DNA from: Aristolochia californica
Taxonomy: Eukaryota > Streptophyta > Magnoliopsida > Piperales > Aristolochiaceae
NCBI GenBank assembly: GCA_029961685.1
Contig: JARWKL010000012.1
Span: 19,081,227 to 19,145,226, forward strand
Reading direction: 5' to 3'
DNA: 64,000 bases
Below the pieces are notes generated by a model. It was not told the DNA's origin. It ran no database searches and worked only from the letters and a program-made list of their open reading frames with translations. The position numbers were made by a program, and so were the translations under genes. Below, piece by piece: positions 50,465-61,601 of the stretch (positions are counted from its first letter, which is position 1; each line of letters starts with the position of its first letter).

Positions 50465-50871
50465 TGACGCCGGACAAGATAGCGATTATCCTGTAGGCGG
50501 ATCAAATTGAGAATCACGGGAGGAACGTAAGGAATCCGCCTTGAAATCGTAGAGAAATTCTCTAAGTCGATTCAAAATATAATTATCATTCAACTACCCA
50601 GAGAAAACCTAAACAACCTTTTAAACAAATTCAACGCCCCCGACAAGCCCGGGCTGCAACTCAGAATAACACGAACCCGAACCCTAAGAATTATGGTTCA
50701 ACCCGGGTTCAATACAGATCCGATTAAGGACCCGAGTATGGACAAACTCCGACTAAAGATTCGATTAAGGATTCGACTATTTACATCAATCTGACTAAGG
50801 ATCCGACTTGTTACACATATTCGATTAAGGATCCGAATATATACCCGCATCAGATTTTCTCGCCTGCATCA
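50465..50871 (-). repeat. 5' LTR of the pol-less gypsy element
   Basis: It contains four diverged repeats of (t)cggatccttaatcg near its start. The left 116 bp of the element carry the same repeats, confirming these are the LTR pair. Confidence 0.75.
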
Positions 50872-52233
50872 TCAAGTCTATGTGCTTCTATAGACATAAA
50901 ACTTCAATATCTTTGTGTCAAAGTCTTCATCTTCCATTTCCCCCGATGTTCTCAATAACAACTTGTGGAACTCTTGATCATTGGTCATGTAAAAACTTTT
51001 TCATTCTTTGTACTTCTTCTTTTACTAGTTGACTCCCTCAAGTTGGGGATCAAAAAGACACAAAAACCTAGCTAGGACAAAATAAATATGAGAAAAAAAA
51101 TTATTCCTTGACAAACAACAAAACTCCAGACATTAGTAAAAAAATATCGAAGTTTGAAAAAAAAAACTCTGCTTAATTGCAACGGCAAAAAATAATTCCA
51201 ATTTTAGGGCATGAAAAAGAGACTATTTACTTTAAAAAGGTAAGAAATACTAGAGGCACTCAACAATGTATGTAAAAGGTAGCAACACTCGTACTTCAAA
51301 CAAAAGGAGGCACACAATGCAACACTTATACTTCCAAAATTTGACCCTTTAAAATCAATTGATTAATGAGAATGACTAGTTTTGACACAAGAAAAGGGGG
51401 AAACCATTTAAAAAATTGCAAGACAAGAAATTAATTAAAACCAATCATGGGCTAAAACATTTTGCGGAAAATCATGAAGCATTGATCTCCAAAAGAAAAG
51501 AATATACTTGGGAGCAGAGACAATTCTAAGGACGAATTTGAGAGAGGAGAGGGGAAACTTATGATCTACCCTATGCTTTAAACTTTTATTTATAGTTGTG
51601 GAATAAAGTTTATAATAATTACAATGCCCTTAGGGTTACAATATTTGAAAAGGAAAAAAAACATAAGTAAACATACCTCTTCTTAGATAATTACACTATT
51701 GTGTCATCCTTACGAGAAGATCTTTAAATTACCTCATTTGCCATGTCCTTATGTGGAGAGGGTAATTATATTGATGCCACTTCAAAGCGATGGTTATGGA
51801 CGTGGCATTTATCATAAATAATTATGAATATTTTATATTTAAAAAATTGGAAAAGATCATGTATTTATCTATTTTCGTCTATTATTTAAATTTCAACAAA
51901 AAATTGTTTTTAATTTGGAGTAGTCCTTTTTTCGTTAGTTCCGTCACTCAACCTCTTCCAACTTCTCCAACAACTCCGCTAGTACCAAACCGCCACCTAC
52001 GCTCGTCTTCACTATACAACGGCCATCTTCTCCGCTTCCTCTAACGAACTTGCTTTCGTAACTTCTGACTCTGATTCCCAACGCGATACCTAGCTGCAGG
52101 GCTCTTCATCGAAACGGTGGGACACAATGCAGGGTGGTCGGATGGTGGTAGAAGAGCCTGTAAGGCTTGCTTCTCTTCTCATGTCCGCTAAACAGGTGAT
52201 GTCTCCTTCTAACGAACGACAAGCTTCATTTTT
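50872..52233 (+). repeat. Downstream copy of the pyruvate kinase promoter and exon 1
   Basis: 1362-bp direct repeat of 47422-48808. This copy is contiguous with the rest of the pyruvate kinase gene. It lacks about 30 bp near 50995 relative to the other copy. Confidence 0.9.
52127..52195 (+). CDS. Pyruvate kinase exon 1
   Basis: 23 codons ending AAA CAG before gtgatg. The frame runs on to a TAA at 52241, but the donor at 52196 gives the correct phase-0 join to NFSPSLTK. Confidence 0.8.
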
Positions 52234-54533
52234 TTCCCCATAAGCGACTTGATCAGGGGACTTATCGGTCTGCCTGCAATGTGGTGATATCGTGGTTTTA
52301 CTGTATGTGCTGGCTAAGTTCGTTTCTCTTATGACTTCTTTGATCTTCAAATTGTCAACTTTTTTTCTGCCGTTGAATGGACATTTTAGGTCATAATATT
52401 TTTCCATTTTGCTATCGTAGATCATATAGTTCCTTTTTTTCTACATTTTTGAATCTCCTTTTATCCTTGATCTGGTCACGTTGCTTTGGTTGTGGTGCTT
52501 TGGCACATGTTGTCAGATTTGAGCCGGCTTTCGTATCTGGTGTATCATTATGAACTTTATCTCGGGCTATTAGTTTCGTTCTTTATGCGTCTTGTTGTTG
52601 TTGTCCTCATTATGTTGTTTAGCTAGTTTTTCTTTCAAACTCAATTGTTTCAATTTGTTCCTTTGTTTTGAAACTCGTTTCAATATGTTCCTTTGCTTTC
52701 AAACTCATTGTTTCAATATGTTCCTTTGCTTTCAAACTCATCGTTGACTTCCTATTTTTTGGTGCCTAAAGTTGCAGTCTGTGTCCTAAAAAACTTCCAT
52801 CTCACAGTAAATTTTGATCTCTGAGCAGTTTGAGGCATTAAAATTAATTATTTCTCTGTTGAAAAGCCCTTCTAGTTTGTGTTTTATTTTCAGTTTTCTC
52901 TTTTCTAACTTTTAGATTGATATGATTAGTTCATTATCAGATAAAACTGTACATCAGTAACACAAAAATGTTAGTTTTTATCAACATTCTAGTATCATCC
53001 TAGTGTAACTCCATCCACGTTTTTCGGATCCAAGTCTCCCCAGGATCAGGTGTTCAGCATTCAAACAAAAAGTCAGTCAGTCCATTCAAGCTATTTTAAG
53101 CTCTACTATTTTTCTATGTTGGTCTTTTGTGTTTTGTTCATCATTTACATTTTAGCCCATTACAGCTATTTTAAGATCTACTTTTTTTTTTCTATTTATC
53201 GTTTTCTCATTGTTTGCAACTAAATCTTAAGGTTCTTACCCTATGAATCTGATTATGGTGTTTGACCTTGCCAGAATTTTTCCCCATCATTGACTAAAAT
53301 TATTGGGACCTTGGGGCCTAAATCTCGTTCAGTTGAAGTGCTATCTGAATGCCTTAAGGCAGGAATGTCAGGTGATTATAAAAAATAATGCCTATTAACT
53401 CATGTATTATGTTAGCATTTCTGTGACAAATGTTTCTTGTATTATCTTGGCAGTTGCACGCTTTGACTTTTCTTGGTTAAATGATGAGTACCACCAAGAA
53501 ACTCTTGACAGTTTGAGGGCTGCCATGGAAAATGTGAAAAAACTATGTGCTGTAAGCTACAAATTCCACTTGTTTATACTTTATTTTTCTCAAAATATTA
53601 TGACTATGTTGATAGTTTACCTATCTTTGTCTACAGGTGTCTTTGTAATGCACCTAACATGTATAAATATTCATAATGTACATATGTACATTATGCGTAT
53701 ATGTATTTTTTTTGAAAAGGAAAACGTGGATGGAGTTACACTAGGATGATACTAGAATGTTGATAAAAACTAACATTTTTGTGTTACTGATGTACAGTTT
53801 TATCTGATAATGAACTAATCATATCAATCTAAAAGTTAGAAAAGAGAAAACTGAAAATAAAACACAAACTAGAAGGGCTTTTCAACAGAGAAATAATTAA
53901 TTTTAATGCCTCAAAATGCTCAGAGATCAATATGTAGATACATATATATCTATATATATAGATTTAAATTTGTTTATATTAAACTATTTAAATTGAATGA
54001 CTTAATACTTGATTTCTTCTTGTTTTATATATTTTTCTCATGTATTCATGATTGATGTTCATTTTGAGTTTCTTTTTATTTTTGTTATTTTTTAATAATA
54101 TAATGAAGACAATATATTAAAGTAAATGACATTCCTGTAATTAGTATAATTTTTTAAAGAAGAAATAGGTGGGTGTAGCTAAAGTTGGTTGGACTTAAGT
54201 CACACAGATAGGGACATGGATGCATGACTTATGTTTGCGTATTTATGATGCATATTAGCTTCATATTATTGTCGGGTTTAAATTGAAATGATTAGAATCC
54301 TTCATCCAAAATCTAGAGTAACCTATATCAAGCTAACATTTGACAACATTTAACAGGTGAGTCATAACAACTTGGCATAACTTTAACATGCCACTATGGC
54401 TAGAGCTCAAGTTTGACAAATATGGCTCATTTGTCTCTCCTCCACAGATGGATGACACTGCTCACGTAAATTAGGTTAGGCCCTTGTAGAAATGACATAT
54501 TCACATAGAAATGCTTTATGAGTAATCTGAGGC

Positions 54534-54570
<37 letters not shown>

Positions 54571-55366
54571 CACAAACACACACACACACACACACACACA
54601 TGTGCGCCATCACACACTCGCACACGTACACACGTACACACGTACACACACACATGTACACTTTTTTCTCTTTGACAATCTGGTTAGCAGGCAGCACATC
54701 AAGTCCACATGCTTCGAACTTTTGATCCAAAATTAGATATTCTCAAGAAGTTCCAATATTGTTTTCTAAAATAAGCTGGATTGACAAAATTGATGTTGGT
54801 TGTTTCCTTTCACATCCAATTTTGGAAGTATTTTTTGGGAAAAAATAAAAATCAAATTCTATCATAAGCTTATTAAACATCATGAAAACAACCTTTTTTC
54901 GCTTAGAATGAGCTTGTCTATTATACTGTTTCTCTAATCGAGTACAGATCTTAGTTTTCTCAATGAATTTGATCGGTTGTACTCGCAGTATTAATTGGAG
55001 ATTGCACACACCAACAATTTATTGGGGCTACGGTTCTCTCTTTTATTTATAAGGAGGGGAGCTCTTGCAATTCCTGTAGATTGAATACTCTAGTATAGAC
55101 TTTCAATCATTTTAACAGAAATTTTATATACATACACTGAAGTCTGCTTTTGGCAGTCCAACAAAGTTTGTTGATCTCTGCAAATGTATTGTTTATTCAC
55201 TCTTGTTCAGGTCATGCTGGACACAGTTGGTCCTGAGATTCAAGTGATTAATAAATCTGGGAAACCCATTGTGCTGAAGGCTAATGATCATATTACCATT
55301 ACTCCAGATCTCTCTGGGGAACCATCACATGAGGTTTTACCTATTAATTATCTTGCTCTTGCTAAG
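52127..55366 (+). CDS. Cytosolic pyruvate kinase, 5' part (exons 1-4 of more)
   Basis: Exons 52127-52195, 53275-53371, 53454-53551 and 55211-55366 join in frame into 140 codons with no stop. The protein starts MQGGRMVVEEPVRLASLLMS and continues FSPSLTKIIGTLGPKSRSVE, SECLKAGMSVARFDFSW, KKLCAVMLDTVGPEIQV and LPINYLALAK. This is the N-terminal barrel strand region of plant cytosolic pyruvate kinases, which have DTVGPE in place of DTKGPE. The enzyme makes pyruvate and ATP from phosphoenolpyruvate and ADP in the last step of glycolysis. The remaining roughly 370 residues are not in the window; the intron after exon 4 is over 8.6 kb and full of retroelements. The gene may be functional or truncated. 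Confidence 0.85.
52814..53024 (+). repeat. Left arm of a 211-bp inverted repeat (intron 1)
   Basis: From ttgatctctgagcag to ccatccacgtttt. It is the reverse complement of 53721-53931 with one mismatch seen by eye (G versus T after gagca). Confidence 0.93.
53275..53371 (+). CDS. Pyruvate kinase exon 2
   Basis: After ccttgccag: NFSPSLTKIIGTLGPKSRSV then EVLSECLKAGMS plus one base, before gtgatt. It lies in the loop of the inverted repeat. Confidence 0.88.
53454..53551 (+). CDS. Pyruvate kinase exon 3
   Basis: After cttggcag: completes Val, then ARFDFSWLNDEYHQETLDSL to KKLCA, before gtaagc. Exons 2 and 3 are separated by only 82 bases. Confidence 0.88.
53721..53931 (-). repeat. Right arm of the 211-bp inverted repeat (intron 3)
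   Basis: Reverse complement of the left arm. The spacer (53025-53720) contains exactly exons 2 and 3 of pyruvate kinase. Confidence 0.93.
53932..55210 (+). other. Rest of pyruvate kinase intron 3
   Basis: AT-rich intron. Apart from the microsatellite and a tatata-rich stretch near 53945 I see no feature. Confidence 0.5.
54538..54662 (+). repeat. Compound microsatellite (TC)n-(CA)n-(CACGTA)n
   Basis: About 15 TC units, then a run of CA units, then three copies of cacacgtacacacgta-type units, in pyruvate kinase intron 3. Confidence 0.95.
55211..55366 (+). CDS. Pyruvate kinase exon 4
   Basis: 52 codons after ttgttcag: VMLDTVGPEIQVINKSGKPI to NYLALAK, before gtatgt. Confidence 0.88.
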
Positions 55367-55954
55367 GTATGTTTGAGATTTGGTTTGTTTCTACTTCTAC
55401 AAGATTTGTACTCGTATATTATTTTGTTTATCTAAATTTTCTGTCTTGGATTATTTCAGTAATATTTCATGGTTGTAAAAGGATTCATGCCTATTCAAAT
55501 GTTGTTTGCCAAATGTTATTTTTCTTTTTCTTTCACTGTTTAGTAGATTGATTTTATAAATAGAGAGAAAGAGAAGGAGAGAATAACTCACCTTGAAAAG
55601 GGGAACGCTAAAGTGAAAAATCATTTATATAAGAAGGATAGCCAACTAGTGAACTTCAAAAAAAAAAAAAAAAAGGTTACGAAGGGAATTAGCTATTCTC
55701 AACAAAATATGGACGAGCAATCCCTCCTCTAGGAATGGATCTACAACTGTTTTGGTGAATCCAGGTTTTAGGAATATAGGCACAAGAGATGGCAAAGTGT
55801 CCTCAAATTCCATAATGTGATAATCAAACATCCAAGGGAGAGAAGCGGCTTCCTTCGACAAAAAGAAGCAGGCAACATGTCTGCATGTCATACAATCATA
55901 TTTGCTGGATTTTGCAGAGGCTGACATGTTTCATACTGGCATTTCAATCTCAGC

Positions 55955-56420
55955 ACAAAGTGCTGCTTGGCGTCTTTAAGTTAAACTTTGATGGTTCCTC
56001 CCTCGGCAACCCTAGGATAGCGGGATTCGACGGAGTTATTTGTGACTCTCTGGGGATCTAGATCGTCTCTTTCGTTGGCCCTCTCGATATTGCGGACTCC
56101 ATGGCCTCCTTAATGGACTCCGTGTCTTCCTTGATCACTGCGTTGATCCCATTCACATTGAGGGAGACTCTAAGGTGGTGATTGGTTGGTGTGAGCAATC
56201 CTCAACGCCTCCGTGGTATCATTGGGACATTTTTTTGAAATTATGGAAATTGTTAGCCTCTTTGATTGTTTTTGGTTTCACATCCCGAGATCAGCTAATT
56301 CATGGCCAATGTTTTGGCTAAGCAGGGAGCCTCCTTGCAATCTTTTGTTGTTAGGGGTTAGCTCCCCCCTTTTTGTTTCCTTTGGTTCTCTCTCTTAATA
56401 AAATTGCCTTTCATAAAAAA
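55955..56420 (+). pseudogene. 5'-truncated LINE: RNase H and 3' tail
   Basis: [20 protein letters not shown], a damaged middle, then [18 protein letters not shown] and a tail cttaataaaattgcctttcataaaaaa. Same LINE family as LINE-1 and LINE-2. It is in the same direction as pyruvate kinase. The stretch 55367-55954 before it shows nothing but simple A/G runs. Confidence 0.8.
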
Positions 56421-57150
56421 CTAGAAGTTTAATGGAGTTTCCTTCACCCCTCCACCAAGTTGACTTGGGTCAAGATTCTCCTTCGACAAGAATCCTTGTT
56501 GAGCTATCTCTAAACATGTAACCCCAGTGGGAGCGCTGTTTCAAAACATGGGATCCTGCCTTTGAGCAGGTTCTCTAATTCATTTAGTTACTCTAATTAC
56601 CTAAACTTGATAACTTACTTCCAAGAGCTCTTTGCCACCATTTTTTTCTTTATATTTTTCCTTTAGGGTAATCATTGGAGCAATCCGATGTCCTTTTGAC
56701 TATGCAATTCTCTTCCCATTCATCTTTTATGCCAGCCATTTCCGCAACTCCTCCTATGTCTCTTTGCTCTAACCATCGAGCACGTCCCTTAGACGATACA
56801 AGCCAGGTTACATGTTTTTTTCATGCAATGCGTTCATTCATGAAGGGAATCAAACACTTTACGCCTTCCCATCCTTCCAAGCTTTGACATTCCATTTTTC
56901 TCTTCCAGAGATGGAAGGAAAATTGGTATGTTTCAGCTGAAGAAAAGAGATTGTAGGCCTCAATGCCATGCTTTATTGTTTGAAGGACCATCATAAGATT
57001 GTTTGGGCACCCTATTCCCTTTCTTCCATAGTGAAGTTCTTTTATACTAGATTATGGATCATTAAGAATCTAGTGTGAGGCTATTTTCAACAACCTATTC
57101 ATGTGAAGGTCCTTAGTGTGGTTTTGAATATGTTGGGTCAAGGCTCCAAG
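56421..57150. other. No recognised content
   Basis: Intron sequence without a family-like frame. It may be decayed gypsy sequence, as it leads into one. Confidence 0.4.
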
Positions 57151-57515
57151 GGTCTACTGTCAAAACTCAGGCTTATAGTGGAGAGTCCCAAACCAAGTTC
57201 TATTGCAAGGTTCTAGATCATTTATAACTGATTTCAGGAATTTAAACAGTATTATTAGTATGTTGAAGACACCCGATTCCATCGAGTTTGTGGAGACTTT
57301 TACGAAAGCAGGACCATGTGTCAACATTAAGAAAGGCATTCTAGCCACATCAAGTCTCATATTGTGGGCTATGAGATTTCTAAGGAGGATATCAAGTTAG
57401 ATGCAGCCAAAATTTAAGCAATCTTTTGGTGGACCCCACCTTCCCATGCATTGAAGGTAAGGTTCTTCTATGGTTTTGCTAGTTTTTCTCAAAATTTTGT
57501 AAAAACGTTTTGTGA
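57150..57515 (+). pseudogene. Ty3/gypsy reverse-transcriptase end, left half
   Basis: Shifted frames give HIVGYEISKEDIKLDAAKI, then WWTPPSHALKVRFFYGFASF and SQNFVKTF, which match the RT-to-RNase H connection of plant gypsy elements (GYxIS..GI..D..K and R.F.G.A.F...F...F). It is cut at about 57515 by the small LTR element. Confidence 0.65.
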
Positions 57516-57855
57516 TGTGGGAACACTCCCACATAGATAAGTGTTAAGAAAAAATGTTGATTTGTAAGGTTGAGAAATAAGCCCCCTAAGTAGCTAGTCG
57601 TTTTGTGATGAAACCGACCTACATGATATGAAAGCAGGACGTTTGCTTGTTGGGCCCATTTTACACTTTGTTGAGTTTGTACCTTATTTATGTTGTCCAC
57701 TTCTCAGATGTGTGTGTAAGTTTTAGATGTGAGGGGGAGTGTTAGTGAGTATAGTCTCACATCCATAAATATTAAGAAAAATTATTAGTTTATTAGGTTG
57801 AGCAATATGCCTCCAAAGTGGCTAGTCATTTTGGGATGATCAGACTCAATCTTTA
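57516..57855 (+). mobile_element. Small LTR (TRIM-like) element inside the gypsy remnant
   Basis: LTRs of about 105-115 bp (57516-57622 and 57740-57852) share ttaagaaaaa, aggttgag and gctagtcattttg-type blocks. Between them are a degenerate primer site (ATGATATGAAAGC) and a polypurine tract (TGAGGGGGAG, 57730-57739). It is diverged but clearly the same family as the TRIMs at 14.9 and 62.8 kb, in the opposite orientation. Confidence 0.6.
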
Positions 57856-57859
57856 CACA

Positions 57860-58705
57860 TTTGGCATCATCCTAGCTCCTATTTCCGATGTGATGAGGTT
57901 CTTTTGAGTGGACTTCAAAGTTGCTCACTAGTGCACCGTGCTTGACCTTACCAGATTTCATTGTCTTGTTTAAACTAGATTGTGATGTATCTCAGGTAGG
58001 AATTGAAGTTTTCCTCAGTGAAAAGTCATGACCTGTAGGCTTTTTAGTGCTAAGTTGAGTGAAGCTACAATTAACTATTTTATCTATGATATTGAGTTTT
58101 ATGCTATTGTTAAGGCTTTGATGTTTTGGAAGCATTAGTTATTATGCAAGGAGTTTTTGCATTGAATTATGATCAAGAGGCATTAAAGCACATAAGCGGC
58201 CAACAAAAGATTTATCCAAGACATGTCAAGTGGGTAAATTATCTCCAAGAATTCACATTTGTTCTTAGACATACATCAGGCAAACTAAACATGGTGGCCA
58301 AAGCATTGAGTAGAAGGTATGCACATCTATATTCTAGGTGAGTTGACGTGTTCATATTTGAGATGATTTGAAAGCAACTAGTAGAAGATGATCATTTTAA
58401 AAAGATCCTAGATGGAATATTCAAGGGTAAAATTGACAAACATATGCAAGAATTTGCTTTTGAAGTTGGTGATGAAGTTTTGGTTTAGCTTTTTAACGAA
58501 TAATATCTTGGCGGTGAATATCATTAATTGGAACAAAAAAAAGGGCCTTGTAAGATACTTGCAAGAATAATTGATGATGCTTATGAGATGGACCTATCTA
58601 TTGACTTGTAGACTAGTAATGTCTTTATTGTAAACATCTTCTTTCTTACTATGGGGAACATGAGTAATGACTCAAGGGCAAGTTCTTTCAAGAAGAGGAG
58701 AATGA
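57860..58705 (+). pseudogene. Ty3/gypsy RNase H to C-terminus, right half
   Basis: APISDVMRFF, CLTLPDF-like and LDCDVSQVGI-like sequence, then NYDQEALKHISGQQKIYPRH and VKWVNYLQEFTFVLRHTSGK with ALSRR. After a deletion come GPCKILARIIDDAYEMDLSI and FFQEEENDA, the end of a gypsy integrase. Several stops are present. Confidence 0.75.
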
Positions 58706-58839
58706 TGCAATATATCATAATGTGGAAGAGTTAGATGAAAGATACTTGTGGGCACGAGATCACCCTAAAATCATGTGTTTAAAAATTTCTTGTCAAACAA
58801 GTGAAATCAGATTTATTATATTCTAATTGGAGTTTGAGT

Positions 58840-59267
58840 CCTCGAATGAGATAGAAAAGAAGTTGTCTTTAGTTGAATTTTTATGTCAATCAAAGGGCTT
58901 CATATGTAACACAAAATAATCTTTTGTCTATTAATGAAGTTTTGTTTTTTTATGCTTTGTTGGATAACCTTATCTTGATGTGTGATAAAATCAACTCAAG
59001 GATATTTTGGTCATTTCACATGATCGAACATCTATCTTGTTCAGCATGTTTGATTTAGTCTATGTACAATTTTTCATATTCATAAGAAGAGTAGAATGGG
59101 AGTTATAAGGGAATAAGTGATTTTTTATGTAAAGAGGGGTATTTTTGTAATTTTTCATATAAAGCTAATAAAGCTCATTCAGAGCTTCTGCCTCCTTTTC
59201 TCTTCTCCCTCTCTCTCTCCTCCTCTTCTCTCTCTCTTTCTCTCTCTCTAAGTTTCACACTTTTTAC
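58840..59267 (+). mobile_element. Copia 5' LTR with primer site
   Basis: It ends tttcacactttttaca and is followed by TGGTATTAGAG at 59268, one base off the tRNA-Met primer site. Its CT-rich end recurs at 60042-60154. The left boundary is an estimate. Confidence 0.6.
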
Positions 59268-59751
59268 ATGGTATTAGAGTCGTGATTGTTGTTGGGAGTG
59301 CATCTTAGCCAGTAAAACCCCTTCTTTTATCTAGATAACTTCACAAGAACGGGGTTTTTCAAATCTCCTAAGTGATTGGTTGGTAAAAATTCAATTTTCT
59401 CATTTTTCTTTTGCCATAACCCTAGGTTACTGGTTCAATAATCCTTTGAAGGATTATCCATGCTTTTATTTCCCTAAAAAGGGTTCTTTTTGAGTGATCT
59501 TGGGATGTGCATCAACTATCCCTAGACCAGTGCTTGCGTCATCAATTCTTATGCTGATGTCAGCCCTAATCGATATTCTTGAAAGATTTTCTATCTAATT
59601 GCTATATGGTGTTGATTTGAGTGCATACTAGTTGCACACATGTCATTCCTACCCTAACCCTAACTTTAACGAAGTGGGGCCTAGATCATTGAAATTTGCG
59701 ATGGTGCTTGGGAATTGAAATCATATTTTTTAGTGATTCTATACTTATTCT

Positions 59752-59919
59752 ATGGCTGATTTGGGTGAATTTTATGTACCATCCAGAGAGGTGGGTGGAT
59801 TTGATGGTGAAGATGTTGTGTTTATGACTATTGAAAAGTTGACTGGACCGAACTATCTCAATTGGGCAAGATCAGTGAAAATGTTCTTGAAGGGTAGAAG
59901 GAGGACAAAGTATATTTGA
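59752..59919 (+). pseudogene. Copia gag N-terminus
   Basis: MADLGEFYVPSREVGGFDGE then FMTIEKLTGPNYLNWARSVK and MFLKGRRR. The KLxGxNYxxWxxxxxxFL pattern is typical of copia gag. A stop follows and nothing more of gag or pol is found before the partial 3' LTR. Confidence 0.75.
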
Positions 59920-60040
59920 GACTAAGGGTGGGCACAAGATGGGTTAGGGATGGGTTTCCCAAAACCCGAACCTGATCCCCAAACCCCCAAAAAAAACCAG
60001 AACAGGGTTGGGAAACCAACCCCGTCCCCGCTGCCTCAAC
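59920..60040 (+). repeat. GC-rich insertion with aacccgaaccc-type repeats
   Basis: taagggtgggcacaagatgg...aaacccgaacctgatcccc...ccccgtccccgctgcc sits between the copia gag and the partial LTR. Such gggtgggca-starting, cccgaaccc-rich blocks are common in hAT-type miniature elements. The superfamily is a guess. Confidence 0.3.
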
Positions 60041-60041
60041 G

Positions 60042-60074
60042 CAGCTCATTTAGAGCTTCCGCTTCCTTTTGTCT

Positions 60075-60135
<61 letters not shown>

Positions 60136-60155
60136 AGTTTCACACTTTTTACATG
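60042..60155 (+). repeat. Partial copia 3' LTR with expanded (CT)n
   Basis: Matches 59175-59267 (gctcattcagagcttctgcctcc...tttcacactttttaca). The CT tract is a pure run of about 50 bases here. Confidence 0.75.
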
Positions 60156-60399
60156 ATGGTTTTTCTCTATATATTATTTTTTCTTAATGGTTGCAAAACC
60201 TTTACTGTTTGTCCTTCAAATTTTACGGATCAAACTTGAATTCAGAGGTAGTTTTCTAAGTAGTTGCTGAAATTTTAGTTACCTACACTCCCGAGGAAGC
60301 TTTCAATTATTATCTGTTTTTTTTTTTTTTTTTTTGAAATGATGCTGATTTTTATTAAGACAAAAGTTCAAAAGAGCAATTTACAAAGGAGGGAAGCCT

Positions 60400-61600
60400 T
60401 CCCAAACAATGAAAGATTGCTGGGAAGTTCTGAATTTTGCCAATTTATCAGCCAAAGAGTTGGCTGATCTAAGAATGAGATTCCAATTACAATGAGCAGA
60501 AGATACAATGTCAACAATACTATCAGTGATGGGCTAGTGGCGCCAAGGGGGGAAGCTGTCTTTGGAACACCAACTAATAACCATCTTCGAGTTGCCTTCA
60601 ATAATTAACTTGCCATGGAGACGGATCCCTGAAGATTTGGAGGCCGAACAACAGATCACTAACTTCAGCAGTATTAGAATCGACAATGCCCACAGGACTA
60701 ACATAAGAAAGAATAGGGTCTCCATTGTGATCTCTGAACACACCACCTACTCTAGCCGGCTCAGGACATCCAATAGCACTACCATCAAAATTCAGCTTAA
60801 TGCAGTCGCAACGAGAAGGATCCCAGATGGCCATACTCGGAGTTCTGCTGGGGTCAGATATATGAGCGATCAAATTCCAATTTTCCTGAAGGGAAACCCC
60901 CGATAGAGTGGCAAAATCCTTCCTTGTATCAAGCCAACTCGAGATGAGGCCAACGCCATGCGAAACCATGATGTCCGGGGTGCTTGCTTTGGAGTTGAAT
61001 CTTCGGTTGTTCCGCTTGAGCCAAATGCACCATGGAACATGCGCAAGACAGGCCAAAAGTATTAACTTGCCCAGCCGAGGAAGGAGAATCCTTCGAACCA
61101 TCTCAAAGGTCCTAAAGAGGTCCTGATGTACCCCCACTTGGAGCCCAATTTTCTGAAAAATCTTCATCCAAACTTGCCACGAAAATCCATAGTGTCAGAG
61201 GACATGCTAGACTGTCTCTTCACACTCACCGCAAAGGGGACAAAAAAGATCAGGGGCGGTGAAACCTCTTCTATGAAGGTTGTCCGAAGTAAGAATTTGT
61301 TCTCTGATGGCCGACTACACGAAAAATTTGATTTTGCTTGGCACAGAGAGTTTCCAAGCCAAATTCGCCTTGTGCTCATGAATACTGTAGTCTTGCTTTC
61401 TGATATGAGAGTAAGCAGAAGTAACTGTGAATTGGCCATTATTGTTGGTCTTCCAAATCAGCTTATCAACTGAGTGCTCCCAGATAATAGTACTACTGAG
61501 TCTGGTAAGAAGAGAGAAAAAAGCCAACGATTCCTCATCATTTAATCCACGACTGATCACTCCATGAATTAGCCACAGAGCAAGAGAGGTCACTAGCCAC
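60400..61600 (-). pseudogene. LINE-3 zf-RVT and RNase H region
   Basis: DKLIWKTNNNGQFTVTSAYS and WKLSVPSKIKFFV (zf-RVT), then LKRNNRRFNSKASTPD, CIKLNFDGSAIGCPEPARVG (catalytic Asp), IVDSNTAEVSDLLFGLQIFR (Glu) and EGNSKMVISWC, where the second catalytic Asp is Asn. Confidence 0.8.
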
Positions 61601-61601
61601 C

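Larger units (their letters stand above)
48809..50871 (-). mobile_element. Ty3/gypsy element without pol, 3' LTR truncated
   Basis: Read on the minus strand. The 5' LTR is 50871-50465 (407 bp, TGATGCAGG...GTCA), the primer site TAGTATCAGAGT 50462-50451, a degenerate gag-like frame 49864-48959, and a polypurine tract at about 48935-48925. The 3' LTR begins at 48924 and breaks off after 116 bp at 48809. Both outer ends abut the two copies of the pyruvate kinase promoter duplication exactly. Reverse transcriptase, RNase H and integrase are absent. Confidence 0.8.

Noticed and set aside
47422..52233. The 1.36-1.39-kb direct repeats as a pair of LTRs of one large element
   Set aside because: They contain a pyruvate kinase first exon, do not have TG...CA ends, and the enclosed gypsy has its own 407-bp LTR and primer site.
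54518..54736. Frames reading SLSLSLS and THTHTH
   Set aside because: Translations of the TC and CA microsatellite only.
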